From Bacillus sp. AFS015802 (GTDB taxonomy: Bacteria > Bacillota > Bacilli > Bacillales > Bacillaceae_B), in NCBI RefSeq assembly GCF_002561455.1, contig NZ_NTUP01000014.1:87576-151575 (forward strand): a DNA stretch of 64,000 nt. The letters run 5' to 3'. Shown one piece after another: positions 17,439-26,957 of this stretch. The notes below the pieces were generated by a model. It was given only the letters and a program-made list of their open reading frames with translations. It had not been told where the DNA came from and made no database searches. How positions within the stretch are numbered: position 1 is the first letter of the stretch; every line of letters begins with the position of its first letter. The position numbers were made by a program, and so were the translations under genes.

Positions 17439-17582
17439 TTGTAAGAATTACTATATGTGTTAAAATGGAAATGTAAGTTTTATTCCTGTTTTGTTTTAAC
17501 ATATGTGTGAGAGTTGGGCCGGGTTGAGGCCGGAGTTGAAGAGAAAAGCATCTCATCTTGATGAGATGCTTTTCTCTTTTTT
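17439..17582 (+). ncRNA. Candidate small RNA: promoter plus strong terminator with no ORF
   Basis: TTGTAA (17439-17444) and TAAAAT (17461-17466) are spaced by 16 bases. About 75 bases later, 17541-17576 form a 17-bp perfect hairpin followed by TTTTTT. Between them is a GC-richer stretch (GAGAGTTGGGCCGGGTTGAGG at about 17509-17530, GGCC-containing) with no start codon in a ribosome-site context. The next gene has its own -10 (TATAAT, 17660-17665), so this unit looks independent. A transcription attenuator for that gene is the other possibility. Confidence 0.45.
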
Positions 17583-17718
17583 GTTTGTTACTTTTTAACC
17601 ATCTTACGGCATAAAACGATAAGTTTCCTAAATCCCCTTTAAAATCTTACAAATTTCGCTATAATTTATAAAGTGACCCATATTTTAGTAGAAACATAAT
17701 ACAAAAGGAGCGTTATCA

Positions 17719-20235
17719 TTGTCATCTAGATTAAGAAAAATGTTGTATAGTTTGATTGTTACTGTGTTTGTTTTTGGTAGCTTCATAGTTCCGGAGTCGG
17801 TGTTTGCCCAACAAATTTCGTCAGGGGTAAATCATCAAAAAGAAAGTGTCAATATTTCCGGAAATACGCATGTTGTAAATACATTGACGATGAATTTATC
17901 CGACCCTTATACAAAGGTTGAAGTGGGCTTACCTAACCCCATTAATTCGCTATCGACCGTTTCAGGCATGGCGAAGCGGAATACATATGAAAGCCACAAG
18001 GTGGTTGGGGGAGTCAACGCTTCATTCTTTCATTGGGATAGCCGTTTACCAGCTTACCTCTTGGCTAAAGATGATAAGATTGTTAATCTGGGTGCTGTCT
18101 CCAGTTCTTATACTGATTTCATGTACGCTCCTGCTGCATTTGGAATCAATGCTAAAGGTCAAGGCCAAATTGATCGTTACAATATGGGGATTACGATTTC
18201 TCACCATAATCAAACCTTCACTTTATCGGGATTAAATCGTTCCAGAGAAGTGAATGAGAGTATACTGTTTACCCAAAGCTATAAATTTGATCATACTCGA
18301 ATGAATCCATTCGGTATGGAAGTGGTTGTAACCGGTGTAAACAAGTCGGTTGACTATGATTTGAAATTTGGTGAAAAGGTAACAGGAAAGGTATCAAGCA
18401 TTCGTCCTTATGGTCAGTCTACAAGTGCAACGATTCCTAAAGATGGCTTTGTTCTATCTGCTCATGGAGAAGATATTGATAAAATAAGAGATTTAAAGAT
18501 AGGCGACGATGTTTCGTTATCCCTTAATGTTAATGATAAATGGAAAGATTCAGAGTTTATGTTGGCAAGCGGTCCTTTACTGGTTCAAAATGGACATGCA
18601 AAGTTATCCATAGATCCAACCAGTCCCCGTGTAACAGAGAGAGCTCCCCACACAGCCGTTGCGGTGGACTCTACTGGGAACAGAGTATTCTTCGTCACGG
18701 TGGATGGCCGTCAACCTGGATATAGTACAGGTATGAATCTGAAAGAATTCGCCAATTATCTAGTTAGTTTGGGAGCGAATTATGCTTTAAATCTGGATGG
18801 TGGCGGATCTACAACAATGGTCACAAGGAAAGTTGGTGATGAGTTTGCTTCATTAACGAACTCACCTTCCGATGGATTTGAGCGATCCGTTTCAGCCATT
18901 CTGCAAGCTGTGAGCACTGCTCCACAAGGAAACCCAACCATAATGAAAGCCCATCAGGTAAAAGAGGGATTAATTGGTTTAGGTGCTTCGGCAGATTTCA
19001 AAATTGATTATATCCTTGACCAATACTACAATCGATTAACGATCGATGAAAGCAAAATGGAACTCTCTGTAGAGGGAAATATTGGTGAAATAGAAAATGG
19101 GAAGTTTGTCGGGACGAAAGCAGGCAAAGGATATGTAGTCGTTCGTTATGGAAATGCATCAACCAAGTTGCCTGTGACTGTAGTGGATGAAGTAGGGAGG
19201 CTCTCAGTGAAAGTAAATTCTATCCGTTTGATCCCTGGAGATCGTCAGAAATTAGATGTCAATGCCGTTTCAACCAGTGGTCAACCACTGATATTTGATG
19301 ATAGTAAAGTTCAATGGACCGTAGAGGGGAATATAGGAAAGGTTGAAAACAGTGTGTTTATTGCAGGCGACAAGGAAAGTAGCGGTAAACTAATCGCTAC
19401 TTTCGGAAGTCAGTCGGTTGAGGTACCTGTCAGAGTATCACCACATCCTGAAATATTGCATAGCCTGAACAACTTAACGAACCTTTCTACAGAAAATATT
19501 CGTGCAACTTCAAAGTTGAAGACAGACACAGTGTTACAAGAAAAGGAAAATGGTGCTTCATTGAAGTTTAGATATAACTTCTCTGAAACACAATCAGGTG
19601 TAGCTGCTTCTTATATTAATTTTAAGGATCCTTTAAAGATCAGCGGGAAACCAACCAAAATCGGTATGTGGGTATACGGAGATGGTGAAGGGCACTGGTT
19701 AAGAGGGAAGGTAAAGGATGCATCTGCTAAGGAGCATACAATTGACTTCACAGGTTACGGAGATTTAAATTGGTTTGGATGGAAGTATGTTGAAGCACAA
19801 GTTCCTTCTCAGATAGCTTATCCGATCACTTTAAGTCAAGTGTATCTTGCTGAGCCGGATGATAGCAACAAAGGATCAGGGTTCATCTATTTAGATAAGC
19901 TGCAAGCAGTCTATTCTAATATGAAAGAAGAAGCTTTCTCTTCTTCAGACAATCCGAAGATCGTCGATGATCATAAAAAGTGGACCGTTAAGTTTAATAT
20001 TCCAATGTCCAAGACATGGATTAATAATCAAACCATCTATGTTGAAGATCAAATGGGTGTTAGAGTACCTGTAAAAGTAACGTTGTCCGACAATGGCAAG
20101 TCAGCAGAAGTACTGGCCCCTGTGGCAGGATACGTGACAGGTAAAGAATATCGGCTAGTCGTAACTCGTTATGCAAAATCGACAAAGAACCTATTAATGG
20201 ACAAGGATTCCATCACGCCGTTCAAAATAAAATAA
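17719..20235 (+). CDS. Secreted phosphodiester glycosidase family protein with Ig-like domains
   Basis: This 838-residue protein starts at TTG behind AAAGGAGCG and has a signal peptide of about 30 residues. Residues 60-400 match the phosphodiester glycosidase (NAGPA/DUF2233) family, with the signature NLDGGGSTTMV at about 358-368 and GGVNASFF at about 97. In this family the enzyme removes sugar from phosphodiester-linked glycans, as in mammalian uncovering enzyme, and many bacterial members act on exopolysaccharide or teichoic-acid-like polymers. Two Big-like beta domains (about 430-580, each ending in a PVxV strand) and a jelly-roll-like region (about 590-735) follow, then a final Ig-like domain. 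There is no SLH domain. Its place among S-layer genes suggests wall-polymer trimming. Confidence 0.8.
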   Translation: MSSRLRKMLYSLIVTVFVFGSFIVPESVFAQQISSGVNHQKESVNISGNTHVVNTLTMNLSDPYTKVEVGLPNPINSLSTVSGMAKRNTYESHKVVGGVNASFFHWDSRLPAYLLAKDDKIVNLGAVSSSYTDFMYAPAAFGINAKGQGQIDRYNMGITISHHNQTFTLSGLNRSREVNESILFTQSYKFDHTRMNPFGMEVVVTGVNKSVDYDLKFGEKVTGKVSSIRPYGQSTSATIPKDGFVLSAHGEDIDKIRDLKIGDDVSLSLNVNDKWKDSEFMLASGPLLVQNGHAKLSIDPTSPRVTERAPHTAVAVDSTGNRVFFVTVDGRQPGYSTGMNLKEFANYLVSLGANYALNLDGGGSTTMVTRKVGDEFASLTNSPSDGFERSVSAILQAVSTAPQGNPTIMKAHQVKEGLIGLGASADFKIDYILDQYYNRLTIDESKMELSVEGNIGEIENGKFVGTKAGKGYVVVRYGNASTKLPVTVVDEVGRLSVKVNSIRLIPGDRQKLDVNAVSTSGQPLIFDDSKVQWTVEGNIGKVENSVFIAGDKESSGKLIATFGSQSVEVPVRVSPHPEILHSLNNLTNLSTENIRATSKLKTDTVLQEKENGASLKFRYNFSETQSGVAASYINFKDPLKISGKPTKIGMWVYGDGEGHWLRGKVKDASAKEHTIDFTGYGDLNWFGWKYVEAQVPSQIAYPITLSQVYLAEPDDSNKGSGFIYLDKLQAVYSNMKEEAFSSSDNPKIVDDHKKWTVKFNIPMSKTWINNQTIYVEDQMGVRVPVKVTLSDNGKSAEVLAPVAGYVTGKEYRLVVTRYAKSTKNLLMDKDSITPFKIK

Positions 20236-20243
20236 TCATCAAT

Positions 20244-20278
20244 AGAAGAAGGTCCCGTTGGCTCGGGACCTTCTTCTT
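20244..20278. terminator. Bidirectional terminator between glycosidase and slaP
   Basis: AGAAGAAGGTCCCG pairs with CGGGACCTTCTTCT around a 6-base loop. It lies between two convergent genes. Confidence 0.85.
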
Positions 20279-20283
20279 TGGTT

Positions 20284-21189
20284 TTAATGAGTATTTTGGA
20301 CGGGACGTACCAACCATTTTGATAAGTTCGGGTGCTCTTTCTTCAGCAACTCTTTTTGAAAGATAAATGTCCATGGTTTAGACGTGTTGGCTTGAACTTC
20401 AAGTTCATTTAATTTAAATGCACCTTGAGCGATGACCTCTTGCTCTGCGTCAAGAACTTCTAGAGGAAGCTGGTGAAGTTGAATGGACCTTGGATTACCA
20501 TTTCTGAATAGAACGGTCGTCGATAGATCCCCGTTTTCTGTCAACTTTGCTTGAACGCCCATGATATTGAATTCCTTTGACTTTAATCTAGGCAGGTTAG
20601 ACACGAGCGTAGCGAGCTTCTCTTTTTCGCTTTGTGGCAATTGCTCGTCCCACGATTTATCTAAATCGAGTCTATGAGGCTGCATAGAACTGATATTGAA
20701 AGCAAGGGACCAGCCTTCAGAAGGAACTTCTCTTGTTACCAGAGCCTCCTTCTCAAAGATAAACATCCACGGCCGACTGCTTCTTCCTGGGATTTTTCCT
20801 AATAGAGAAAGATCAAATTCTTTTCTGGCAACGACGTTTTTATCTGCATCGAACAAGAGGAGTTCAATCTTTTCTAAACTGATTGCTTGTGAAAGGCTAT
20901 TGCGTACAAAGGCAGTAACGTTAAAAGCTTCGCCTTCTTTTTCTATTTCGACACCAGCCAAAGAAATTTGATTTGGTTTTAAGGGTTGTAAATCGTTATT
21001 CAGAAAACGAAATACGTATTCTTTCTCTTTCGGCAAGTTCCAATCAGGATGGATTGATAATTCCGTCATGACCTCTTCAGTGCGAGAATGGTCTTGTGAC
21101 TCATTCAGTAGCTCTCCGGAAGCTACTGAGCTATCTGCTCCGGTTTTCTTTATTTGATCTGCCGTTTTCTTTTTGAAAAATGGAAACAT
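20284..21189 (-). CDS. slaP: Accessory Sec system S-layer assembly protein SlaP
   Basis: This 301-residue protein has no signal peptide and no membrane segment. It contains two copies of a beta-rich SLAP-type domain (about 75-165 and 200-295), each ending in a 'PWTFIFxKE' strand (PWMFIFEKE at about 142, PWTFIFQKE at about 278). It starts 4 bases after the secA2 stop, behind AAGGAG, so the two are translated together. In B. anthracis the SecA2-SlaP pair is needed for efficient secretion of S-layer proteins. The same role is inferred here from homology and from the SLH-protein genes around it. Confidence 0.8.
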   Translation of the reverse strand: MFPFFKKKTADQIKKTGADSSVASGELLNESQDHSRTEEVMTELSIHPDWNLPKEKEYVFRFLNNDLQPLKPNQISLAGVEIEKEGEAFNVTAFVRNSLSQAISLEKIELLLFDADKNVVARKEFDLSLLGKIPGRSSRPWMFIFEKEALVTREVPSEGWSLAFNISSMQPHRLDLDKSWDEQLPQSEKEKLATLVSNLPRLKSKEFNIMGVQAKLTENGDLSTTVLFRNGNPRSIQLHQLPLEVLDAEQEVIAQGAFKLNELEVQANTSKPWTFIFQKELLKKEHPNLSKWLVRPVQNTH

Positions 21190-21193
21190 GCTT

Positions 21194-23560
21194 TCACTCC
21201 TTTTCCTGTTGATTATCCGTTGTAAGGTTTTTCAGAAGACCCATACATTCAGTAGAAATATTCTTCTCCAGTGAGTAGAACATATCTGAGAATAATTCCA
21301 AGCCTTCCCTTGCGTAAATCCTCATTGGATCTTCTTGTTGATACGATCTTAACCCAATTCCTTCTTTTAGACGTGTCATACTTTCAATATGCTTAATCCA
21401 ATGATGATCGATGAAGCTGATCATGACTTGGGAAAGAGTGTTGGAAAGCTTTTGATCTTCATCGAAATCATCGATGAACGTCAATGTGTCATTAAGACAA
21501 GGCGTGACTAATTTATCGATCTCTTTACGGTCTTCTATTTCCATTGGTAAAATGACTTTTTCTGTGAAGAGTTGGTTGGTTAAGACACTCAATTTATCAA
21601 TTCTCCATTCTACAGGGAGAAGCTCTTCTGAACATGTTCTGTCGAGCGTGTTTTGATAGGTGCTCTGAACCATGGCTTTTAATGTATGAAGAAGGTTTTC
21701 ACCAGCAAGAGCCTTTTCTCTTAATTCGTATAATACACTCCGCTGTTCGTTAATGACGTCATCCAGCTTTAAATTATACTCACGCATGGAGTAGTTGGCT
21801 CCTTCTACAATGCGTTGGGTACGTTCAACAAATTCATGTATAGCTTTATTCTCCACTAATCCATCCGAATTGACTTTTAGTTTCTTGTTGAGCTTTTCCA
21901 GGTCATCTTTGGCGAAGCGTCGGAACATATCATCTTCTAATGAGATGAAAAATTGGCTGGAGCCAGGGTCACCCTGACGTCCGGAACGGCCGCGCAATTG
22001 GTTATCTATGCGACGGCTTTCATGTTTCTCAGTCCCTAGTACATGCAGACCGCCAAGCTGTGCAACGCCTTCACCAAGGATGATATCGGTGCCGCGACCG
22101 GCCATATTTGTTGCAATGGTAATTTGTCCCCGTTGGCCTGCATTTGAGATTAAGCGGACTTCCTGTTCAACACTTTTCGCATTTAATAATTCATACTTAA
22201 GCCGGGATTTATCCAATACTTTAGCCACTTTTTCGGACTGAAGGATGGAGGTGGTCCCGATCAGTATCGGTTGACCCGTACGGTGACGCTCTGTTACTTC
22301 GTCGAGCATCGCATCGTATTTCTGCTGAGTCGTCTGATATACCCGGTCCTGCATATCGACTCTAATTTTGGGACGATTGGTTGGGATGGATATTACCTGC
22401 ATATTATAAACGTCCCGAAATTCTTTTTCTTCCGTTTTCGCCGTTCCCGTCATCCCTGATAGCATGGGGTACATTCTGTAATAGTTTTGAATAGTAATTT
22501 GTGCCTGTGTCTTGTTTTCCTGGGTGATTTCTAAACCTTCTTTAGCTTCGAGTGCCTGATGAAGTCCATCACTTAAGGTCCGTCCCTCCATGACACGTCC
22601 GGTAAACATGTCAACGAGCTGGATTTTACCTTCTTGCACGATATAGTCTACATCACGCTCAAACATCACATGAGCGCGGACAGCTTGAATCACGTAGTGG
22701 TAGAGGGTTTGATGTTCGAGTTCATAAAGATTGTCGACTCCGAACGCTTTTTCTACCTTACTGATACCGATCTCGGTTAGACTGGTGGATTTCGTTTCTT
22801 CATCAAAATCGTAATCAGTTTCACGCTCGAACCGTTTGGCCAACTTTGCCGCAATATAGTGAAGGTCCGCACTGGCTGACATCTTCCCTGCAATGATTAG
22901 AGGTGTCTTCGCTTCATCAATCAGGACACTGTCAATTTCATCAATAATGGCATAATGAAAAGGCCTTTGAACTTTGTCTTCATTTTTACGCGCCATGTTG
23001 TCCCGTAAAAAATCAAACCCGAATTCAACTCCGACTCCATATGTAATATCCGCATTATAAGCTGCTTTCTTAAGACCCGGATCCATCATTGGGAGATTCA
23101 ATCCAACTGTCAGTCCCAGAAACTCATGTATACGACCGATTTGCTCACGATCCCGCTTGGCAAGGTACTCATTCACGGTAATAACATGAACACCTTTTCC
23201 TTCAAGTGCGCGAAGATAAGAGGAGAGGGAAGCTACAAGTGTTTTACCTTCTCCGGTAGCCATTTCAGATATATTACCTTCAGCGAGAACCAGCCCCCCA
23301 ATTAACTGGACATCATAATGTCTCATCCCAAGAACCCGTTTAGAGGCTTCGCGAACTACAGCGAACGCATCCGTCGTAATATCTTCAAGAGAATTACCTG
23401 AGAGGAGTTGTTCCTTAAAGGATTCAGTCATCCCCCTTAATTGTTCGTCTGAATACTCTGCATAGGTTTCTTCCATTGTATTTATTTTTTCTACTTGTTT
23501 ATGATATTTTTTTAATTGGCGTTCAGATTGATTTGCTGCCTTTTTTAAAAGTTTAATCAT
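21194..23560 (-). CDS. secA2: Accessory Sec translocase ATPase SecA2
   Basis: This 788-residue SecA homologue has the Walker A motif ATGEGKTLVA (about 81-90), the Walker B/DEAD-like DEIDSVLIDEA (about 207-217), [10 protein letters not shown] and [10 protein letters not shown] of the second nucleotide fold, and the helical scaffold region. It lacks the C-terminal SEC-C zinc-binding tail present in the housekeeping SecA at 61290-63800. The length equals that of the B. anthracis-type SecA2. It powers membrane export of a subset of preproteins, here most likely the SLH proteins of this locus. It forms an operon with slaP. Confidence 0.92.
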   Translation of the reverse strand: MIKLLKKAANQSERQLKKYHKQVEKINTMEETYAEYSDEQLRGMTESFKEQLLSGNSLEDITTDAFAVVREASKRVLGMRHYDVQLIGGLVLAEGNISEMATGEGKTLVASLSSYLRALEGKGVHVITVNEYLAKRDREQIGRIHEFLGLTVGLNLPMMDPGLKKAAYNADITYGVGVEFGFDFLRDNMARKNEDKVQRPFHYAIIDEIDSVLIDEAKTPLIIAGKMSASADLHYIAAKLAKRFERETDYDFDEETKSTSLTEIGISKVEKAFGVDNLYELEHQTLYHYVIQAVRAHVMFERDVDYIVQEGKIQLVDMFTGRVMEGRTLSDGLHQALEAKEGLEITQENKTQAQITIQNYYRMYPMLSGMTGTAKTEEKEFRDVYNMQVISIPTNRPKIRVDMQDRVYQTTQQKYDAMLDEVTERHRTGQPILIGTTSILQSEKVAKVLDKSRLKYELLNAKSVEQEVRLISNAGQRGQITIATNMAGRGTDIILGEGVAQLGGLHVLGTEKHESRRIDNQLRGRSGRQGDPGSSQFFISLEDDMFRRFAKDDLEKLNKKLKVNSDGLVENKAIHEFVERTQRIVEGANYSMREYNLKLDDVINEQRSVLYELREKALAGENLLHTLKAMVQSTYQNTLDRTCSEELLPVEWRIDKLSVLTNQLFTEKVILPMEIEDRKEIDKLVTPCLNDTLTFIDDFDEDQKLSNTLSQVMISFIDHHWIKHIESMTRLKEGIGLRSYQQEDPMRIYAREGLELFSDMFYSLEKNISTECMGLLKNLTTDNQQEKE

Positions 23561-23920
23561 TGATATTTTCTCTCCTTAACCAGTTCCATAGATATGTACG
23601 CCATCATTAGTTAATCTTATCAAAATTGAGAAAAAAAGACTACTAGCTTGAAAAATTAGCAAAATTATGCAACTTTTACGTGATGTTTGTCGTCTTATTA
23701 TAGAAGGGTATAACAAGGATATACCATCATACTTTCGGCTCTTTTGGTATAGTCGTAGAAATTTAGTATATGAAACAAGGAGACTAAGTGGTATAATCAT
23801 TTTTGGATTTGCTTTACTGAATAATGAAAATGACTGAATCCGAAGAGATGGTTCAATTAGATATAAATAACAATATGAAATGATCCTTTTTTGGATATGA
23901 TATCATTAAGGAGGTACTAC

Positions 23921-24970
23921 ATGGTTTACTTAACCTTGTTTATATGCTTTATTGCCTCGATTATTCTTACACCATTAGTAAAAATGCTTGCGTTTAAAAT
24001 CGGAGCAACTGATCGACCCAATCAACGAAAAGTACATCAAAAAATCATGCCTCGTCTTGGCGGATTAGCCATATTTTTAAGCTTTGTATTAGGAGTTATT
24101 ATCCTGCAACCTGAGAATGTTTATTCAACGGCCATTTTGGCAGGTGCTGCCATAATAGTCGTGACAGGTATGTTGGATGATATGATTGAGCTTTCAGCCA
24201 AATATAAGCTTTTAGGTCAAATTATTGCAGCCCTATTGGTAGTTGTATGGGGCGGTGCTCAGGTAGAATTTATTAACTTGCCATTTGGCGGTCAAATTGA
24301 ATTCGGTTTTATGAGTATTCCCTTAACCATTATCTGGATTGTAGGGGTGACCAACGCAATTAATCTAATTGACGGCCTGGATGGTTTGGCGGCTGGAGTT
24401 TCCTCCATTGCACTCATCACCATCGCTGGTATGGCTGTTATTATGGGAGATACATTTGTAGCTGTTATGGCATCAATCCTTCTTGTTAGTACAATCGGAT
24501 TTTTATTTTATAATTTTCACCCTGCGAAGATATTCATGGGAGATACAGGGGCTCTGTTCTTAGGTTATATGATTTCTGTTCTGGCTTTACTTGGCTTTAA
24601 GAACATTACAGTTGTGTCCTTAATCATTCCGGTTATTATCTTAGGTGTTCCGATTTCAGATACGTTCTACGCGATCATTAGACGATTTGTTAACAAGCAA
24701 CCTTTATCCGCTCCAGACAAATCACATTTGCATCACTGTTTATTACGAATGGGATACTCACATAAGCAAACTGTATTAATTATTTACGCAATTGCAGCCC
24801 TATTCGGTCTTGCGGCACTTATCTTCTCCCAATCAACGGTTTGGGGGTCACTCATTTTCATTGCCGTCCTATTATTCGCTATTCAGATCTTTGTTGAAAG
24901 TATCGGGCTTATAGGAAATGACCACCAGCCTTTACTGAAATTCATGAAAACAAAACGAAACAACAGTTAA
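23921..24970 (+). CDS. tagO: Undecaprenyl-phosphate N-acetylglucosaminyl 1-phosphate transferase TagO
   Basis: This 349-residue membrane enzyme of the MraY/WecA family starts at ATG 23921, 5 bases after AAGGAGGTA. It transfers GlcNAc-1-phosphate from UDP-GlcNAc to undecaprenyl phosphate at the cytoplasmic face, the first step of wall teichoic acid and many secondary polysaccharides. Conserved motifs include DDMIEL (about 87), NLIDGLDGLAAG (about 145-156), FMGDTGALFLG (about 206) and the HLHHCLLRMG loop (about 265). About 10-11 membrane segments are expected. It is divergent from secA2. The 340-base gap between them holds AT-rich promoter sequence and no gene that I trust. Confidence 0.92.
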   Translation: MVYLTLFICFIASIILTPLVKMLAFKIGATDRPNQRKVHQKIMPRLGGLAIFLSFVLGVIILQPENVYSTAILAGAAIIVVTGMLDDMIELSAKYKLLGQIIAALLVVVWGGAQVEFINLPFGGQIEFGFMSIPLTIIWIVGVTNAINLIDGLDGLAAGVSSIALITIAGMAVIMGDTFVAVMASILLVSTIGFLFYNFHPAKIFMGDTGALFLGYMISVLALLGFKNITVVSLIIPVIILGVPISDTFYAIIRRFVNKQPLSAPDKSHLHHCLLRMGYSHKQTVLIIYAIAALFGLAALIFSQSTVWGSLIFIAVLLFAIQIFVESIGLIGNDHQPLLKFMKTKRNNS

Positions 24971-24976
24971 GATAAA

Positions 24977-25007
24977 AATCGGGTTCAAATTTGAACCTGG
25001 TTTTTTT
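24977..25007 (+). terminator. Intrinsic terminator of tagO
   Basis: AATCGGGTTCAA pairs with TTGAACCTGGTT, followed by a T run. Confidence 0.85.
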
Positions 25008-25055
25008 ATTTTTTGTTTCATCTAAACATATTATTCTTGATGTTCCGTGAATAAA

Positions 25056-25096
25056 AGAAGAAGACCGTTTAGAATAGTCTAAACGGTCTTCTTCTT
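25056..25096. terminator. Bidirectional terminator between tagO and the LCP gene
   Basis: AGAAGAAGACCGTTTAGA pairs with TCTAAACGGTCTTCTTCT around ATAG. It probably serves the minus-strand LCP gene. Confidence 0.8.
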
Positions 25097-25109
25097 CATT
25101 ACCAGTTGA

Positions 25110-26108
25110 TTAATCCATTGAAACATCTTCTTTAATTTCTAAATGATGCTTTAATGTTTCGCTGACTTTATCTAATTCTTCTTCATCCAACGACCAGTAG
25201 TATGTACCATCAATATACTCGTCTTCACCTGCGAGGGATAAAGTTTCCAAATCAAGCTTTCCATTTAAACCATAACTAGTAAGAGACTTCATCTCTTCAA
25301 AAGTCATATTGGTTTCCATATTATTCCCTATAGCTTCTATGATGTCGTCGTACTTGGAAACAGAATTGGCTGATACTGCTCTTTTCATAACTGCTTTAAT
25401 TATCTCTTGCTGTCTTTTTCCGCGTTCAATATCGTTATCTTGTTTACGAGTGCGAGCAAGAGCGAGTGCTTCTTCTCCGTTCAGTTTTTGATAGCCAGGT
25501 TGCAGATGGATAGCCCTATTATTATCTTCGGCATCTTTTTCATATAGTTCATAAGGAACGTCCACTTTAATTCCATCCAGGGCATCTATCACATCCATGA
25601 AAGCGTAAAAATTCATCTTCACATAATAGTCCACTGGAATATCTATAGTTTCTTCGACTGTCTCAATGGTTGCTTTGGGACCACCGAAGTAGTGAGCATG
25701 GTTGATTTTGGTTTCGTAGCCGACCTCAGGAATATAAACATATGAATCTCGAGGGATGCTAACAAGTTTTACTGTTTTTTCTTTTTCATTTAATGTGGCA
25801 AGCATAAGTGCATCGGATCTCGTTTTCTCTCCAAAATCCCGGCTATCACTACCATCAACACCAATAAAGAGTACAGATACGTTATCATTTTTGGGATCCA
25901 CAGCTTTTTCACGTTTTTCTGATTTTTTCCTTCCATCAAGATCTTGGTATGAGCTCGAGAATACCGTCTCTGCTTTTTTGTACAAGTAAGCACCATACCC
26001 TGCAGCTGAAAATGCAATGAGTAACATAGGAAGGATGAGGAAAAAAACAACTCTTCTTCGTCGTTTTTTCCGTTTAACTGTTCTCTTATAGTCTCTGTCT
26101 ATGGGCAT
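25110..26108 (-). CDS. tagU: LytR-CpsA-Psr (LCP) family wall-polymer transferase, TagU-like
   Basis: This 332-residue protein starts at the ATG at 26108 (MPIDRDYKR), 11 bases after AAAGGAG. A longer ORF runs upstream without a ribosome site. It has a short very basic cytoplasmic tail (KRKKRRRR), one membrane anchor (about 20-42) and an extracellular LCP domain (about 80-290) with the family motifs VSIPRDSYVYIP (about 130) and LARTRKQDNDIERGKRQQE (about 220-238). LCP enzymes move undecaprenyl-linked polymers such as teichoic acid onto peptidoglycan. Its place beside tagO supports that role. Which paralogue (TagT, TagU or TagV) it represents is uncertain. Confidence 0.82.
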   Translation of the reverse strand: MPIDRDYKRTVKRKKRRRRVVFFLILPMLLIAFSAAGYGAYLYKKAETVFSSSYQDLDGRKKSEKREKAVDPKNDNVSVLFIGVDGSDSRDFGEKTRSDALMLATLNEKEKTVKLVSIPRDSYVYIPEVGYETKINHAHYFGGPKATIETVEETIDIPVDYYVKMNFYAFMDVIDALDGIKVDVPYELYEKDAEDNNRAIHLQPGYQKLNGEEALALARTRKQDNDIERGKRQQEIIKAVMKRAVSANSVSKYDDIIEAIGNNMETNMTFEEMKSLTSYGLNGKLDLETLSLAGEDEYIDGTYYWSLDEEELDKVSETLKHHLEIKEDVSMD

Positions 26109-26261
26109 AAAAATAAAAACTCCTTTATGATCGTTAGGTGGTCTTGAAATAGATATGTAAGCATTCAAAAAATTATTGAATCCCTTAAAATTCGACGAAA
26201 TATACCAAATATTATTTTACTATGTAACTAATCAATCGTAAAATGAAATTTTCATTACAGG

Positions 26262-26298
26262 TGAGGGACGGACCTCCAAAACGGAGGTCCGTCCCTCA
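26262..26298. repeat. REPIN-like inverted repeat, family GGGACGGACCT, copy 1
   Basis: TGAGGGACGGACCTCC (26262-26277) and its perfect inverse (26283-26298) are separated by 5 bases. The arm sequence recurs at 33345, 33441/33515 and 60959/61044. There is no T run, so it is not a typical terminator, although it lies just after the yvyE stop. Confidence 0.8.
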
Positions 26299-26306
26299 GT
26301 GAAGAC

Positions 26307-26939
26307 CTACAATGCTTCCTCCAGGTACTCAATATACCCCTCGGAAATCTCACCCTGCCCATTGGTAAGCTCCGTCATCCAATCTATAAACTGATCCTTA
26401 GACGCTTCCTCTACGTACACTTCAACCTCAACAGCATCTAGGTAATGAATGTCTTTCAGTTGATAATGAGATGATCTCACTTCATTCTCAACCTTACCCA
26501 GCCACGTATAATCGATTTTGGTCTTCATCACCCGCATCAGACGTCTCTCGACAATCCCCGTTGCATTCAGCCCTTCAGAGACAGCCCGTCCATACGCACG
26601 GATCAGCCCGCCTGCACCAAGCTTGATACCGCCGAAATAACGTGTTACCACGACGACCGTGTCTTTCAAGTTTCGTTTCTTTAACACCTCAAGCATGGGA
26701 ACCCCGGCTGTACCGCTCGGCTCGCCGTCATCATTCGCTTTTTGGATCAGATTATGTTCACCGATCATATAAGCAGAACAGTTATGATTGGCATCATGAT
26801 GCTTTTTCTTTATAGAAGCAATGAATTCCTGTGCTTCTTCTTCTGTTTCAACTCGCTCTATATAAGTGATAAATCTGGAGCGTTCGATATTGATTTCATG
26901 TTCTCCGAAACCCTTGACTGTATTATAGTAATGTAGCAA
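26307..26939 (-). CDS. yvyE: YvyE / IMPACT (YigZ) family protein
   Basis: This protein of about 210 residues starts most probably at TTG 26939 (MLHYYNTVKG), 8 bases after AAAGGAG. The ATG at 26945 is too close to that site. The N-terminal IMPACT/UPF0029 domain has SRFITYIERV, ANHNCSAYMIG, NDDGEPSGTAG and VTRYFGGIKLGAGGLIRAYG (about 20-120), followed by a DUF1949 ferredoxin-like domain. Members are linked to ribosome or stress functions in other organisms, and the bacterial role is not settled. It is divergent from degS as in B. subtilis, with a 21-base palindrome in its leader. Confidence 0.9.
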   Translation of the reverse strand: MLHYYNTVKGFGEHEINIERSRFITYIERVETEEEAQEFIASIKKKHHDANHNCSAYMIGEHNLIQKANDDGEPSGTAGVPMLEVLKKRNLKDTVVVVTRYFGGIKLGAGGLIRAYGRAVSEGLNATGIVERRLMRVMKTKIDYTWLGKVENEVRSSHYQLKDIHYLDAVEVEVYVEEASKDQFIDWMTELTNGQGEISEGYIEYLEEAL

Positions 26940-26957
26940 AATCATGTCTCCTTTCAC

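Noticed and set aside
23576..23800. 74-codon minus-strand frame between secA2 and tagO
   Set aside because: AT-rich promoter region. No ribosome site and no recognisable sequence.
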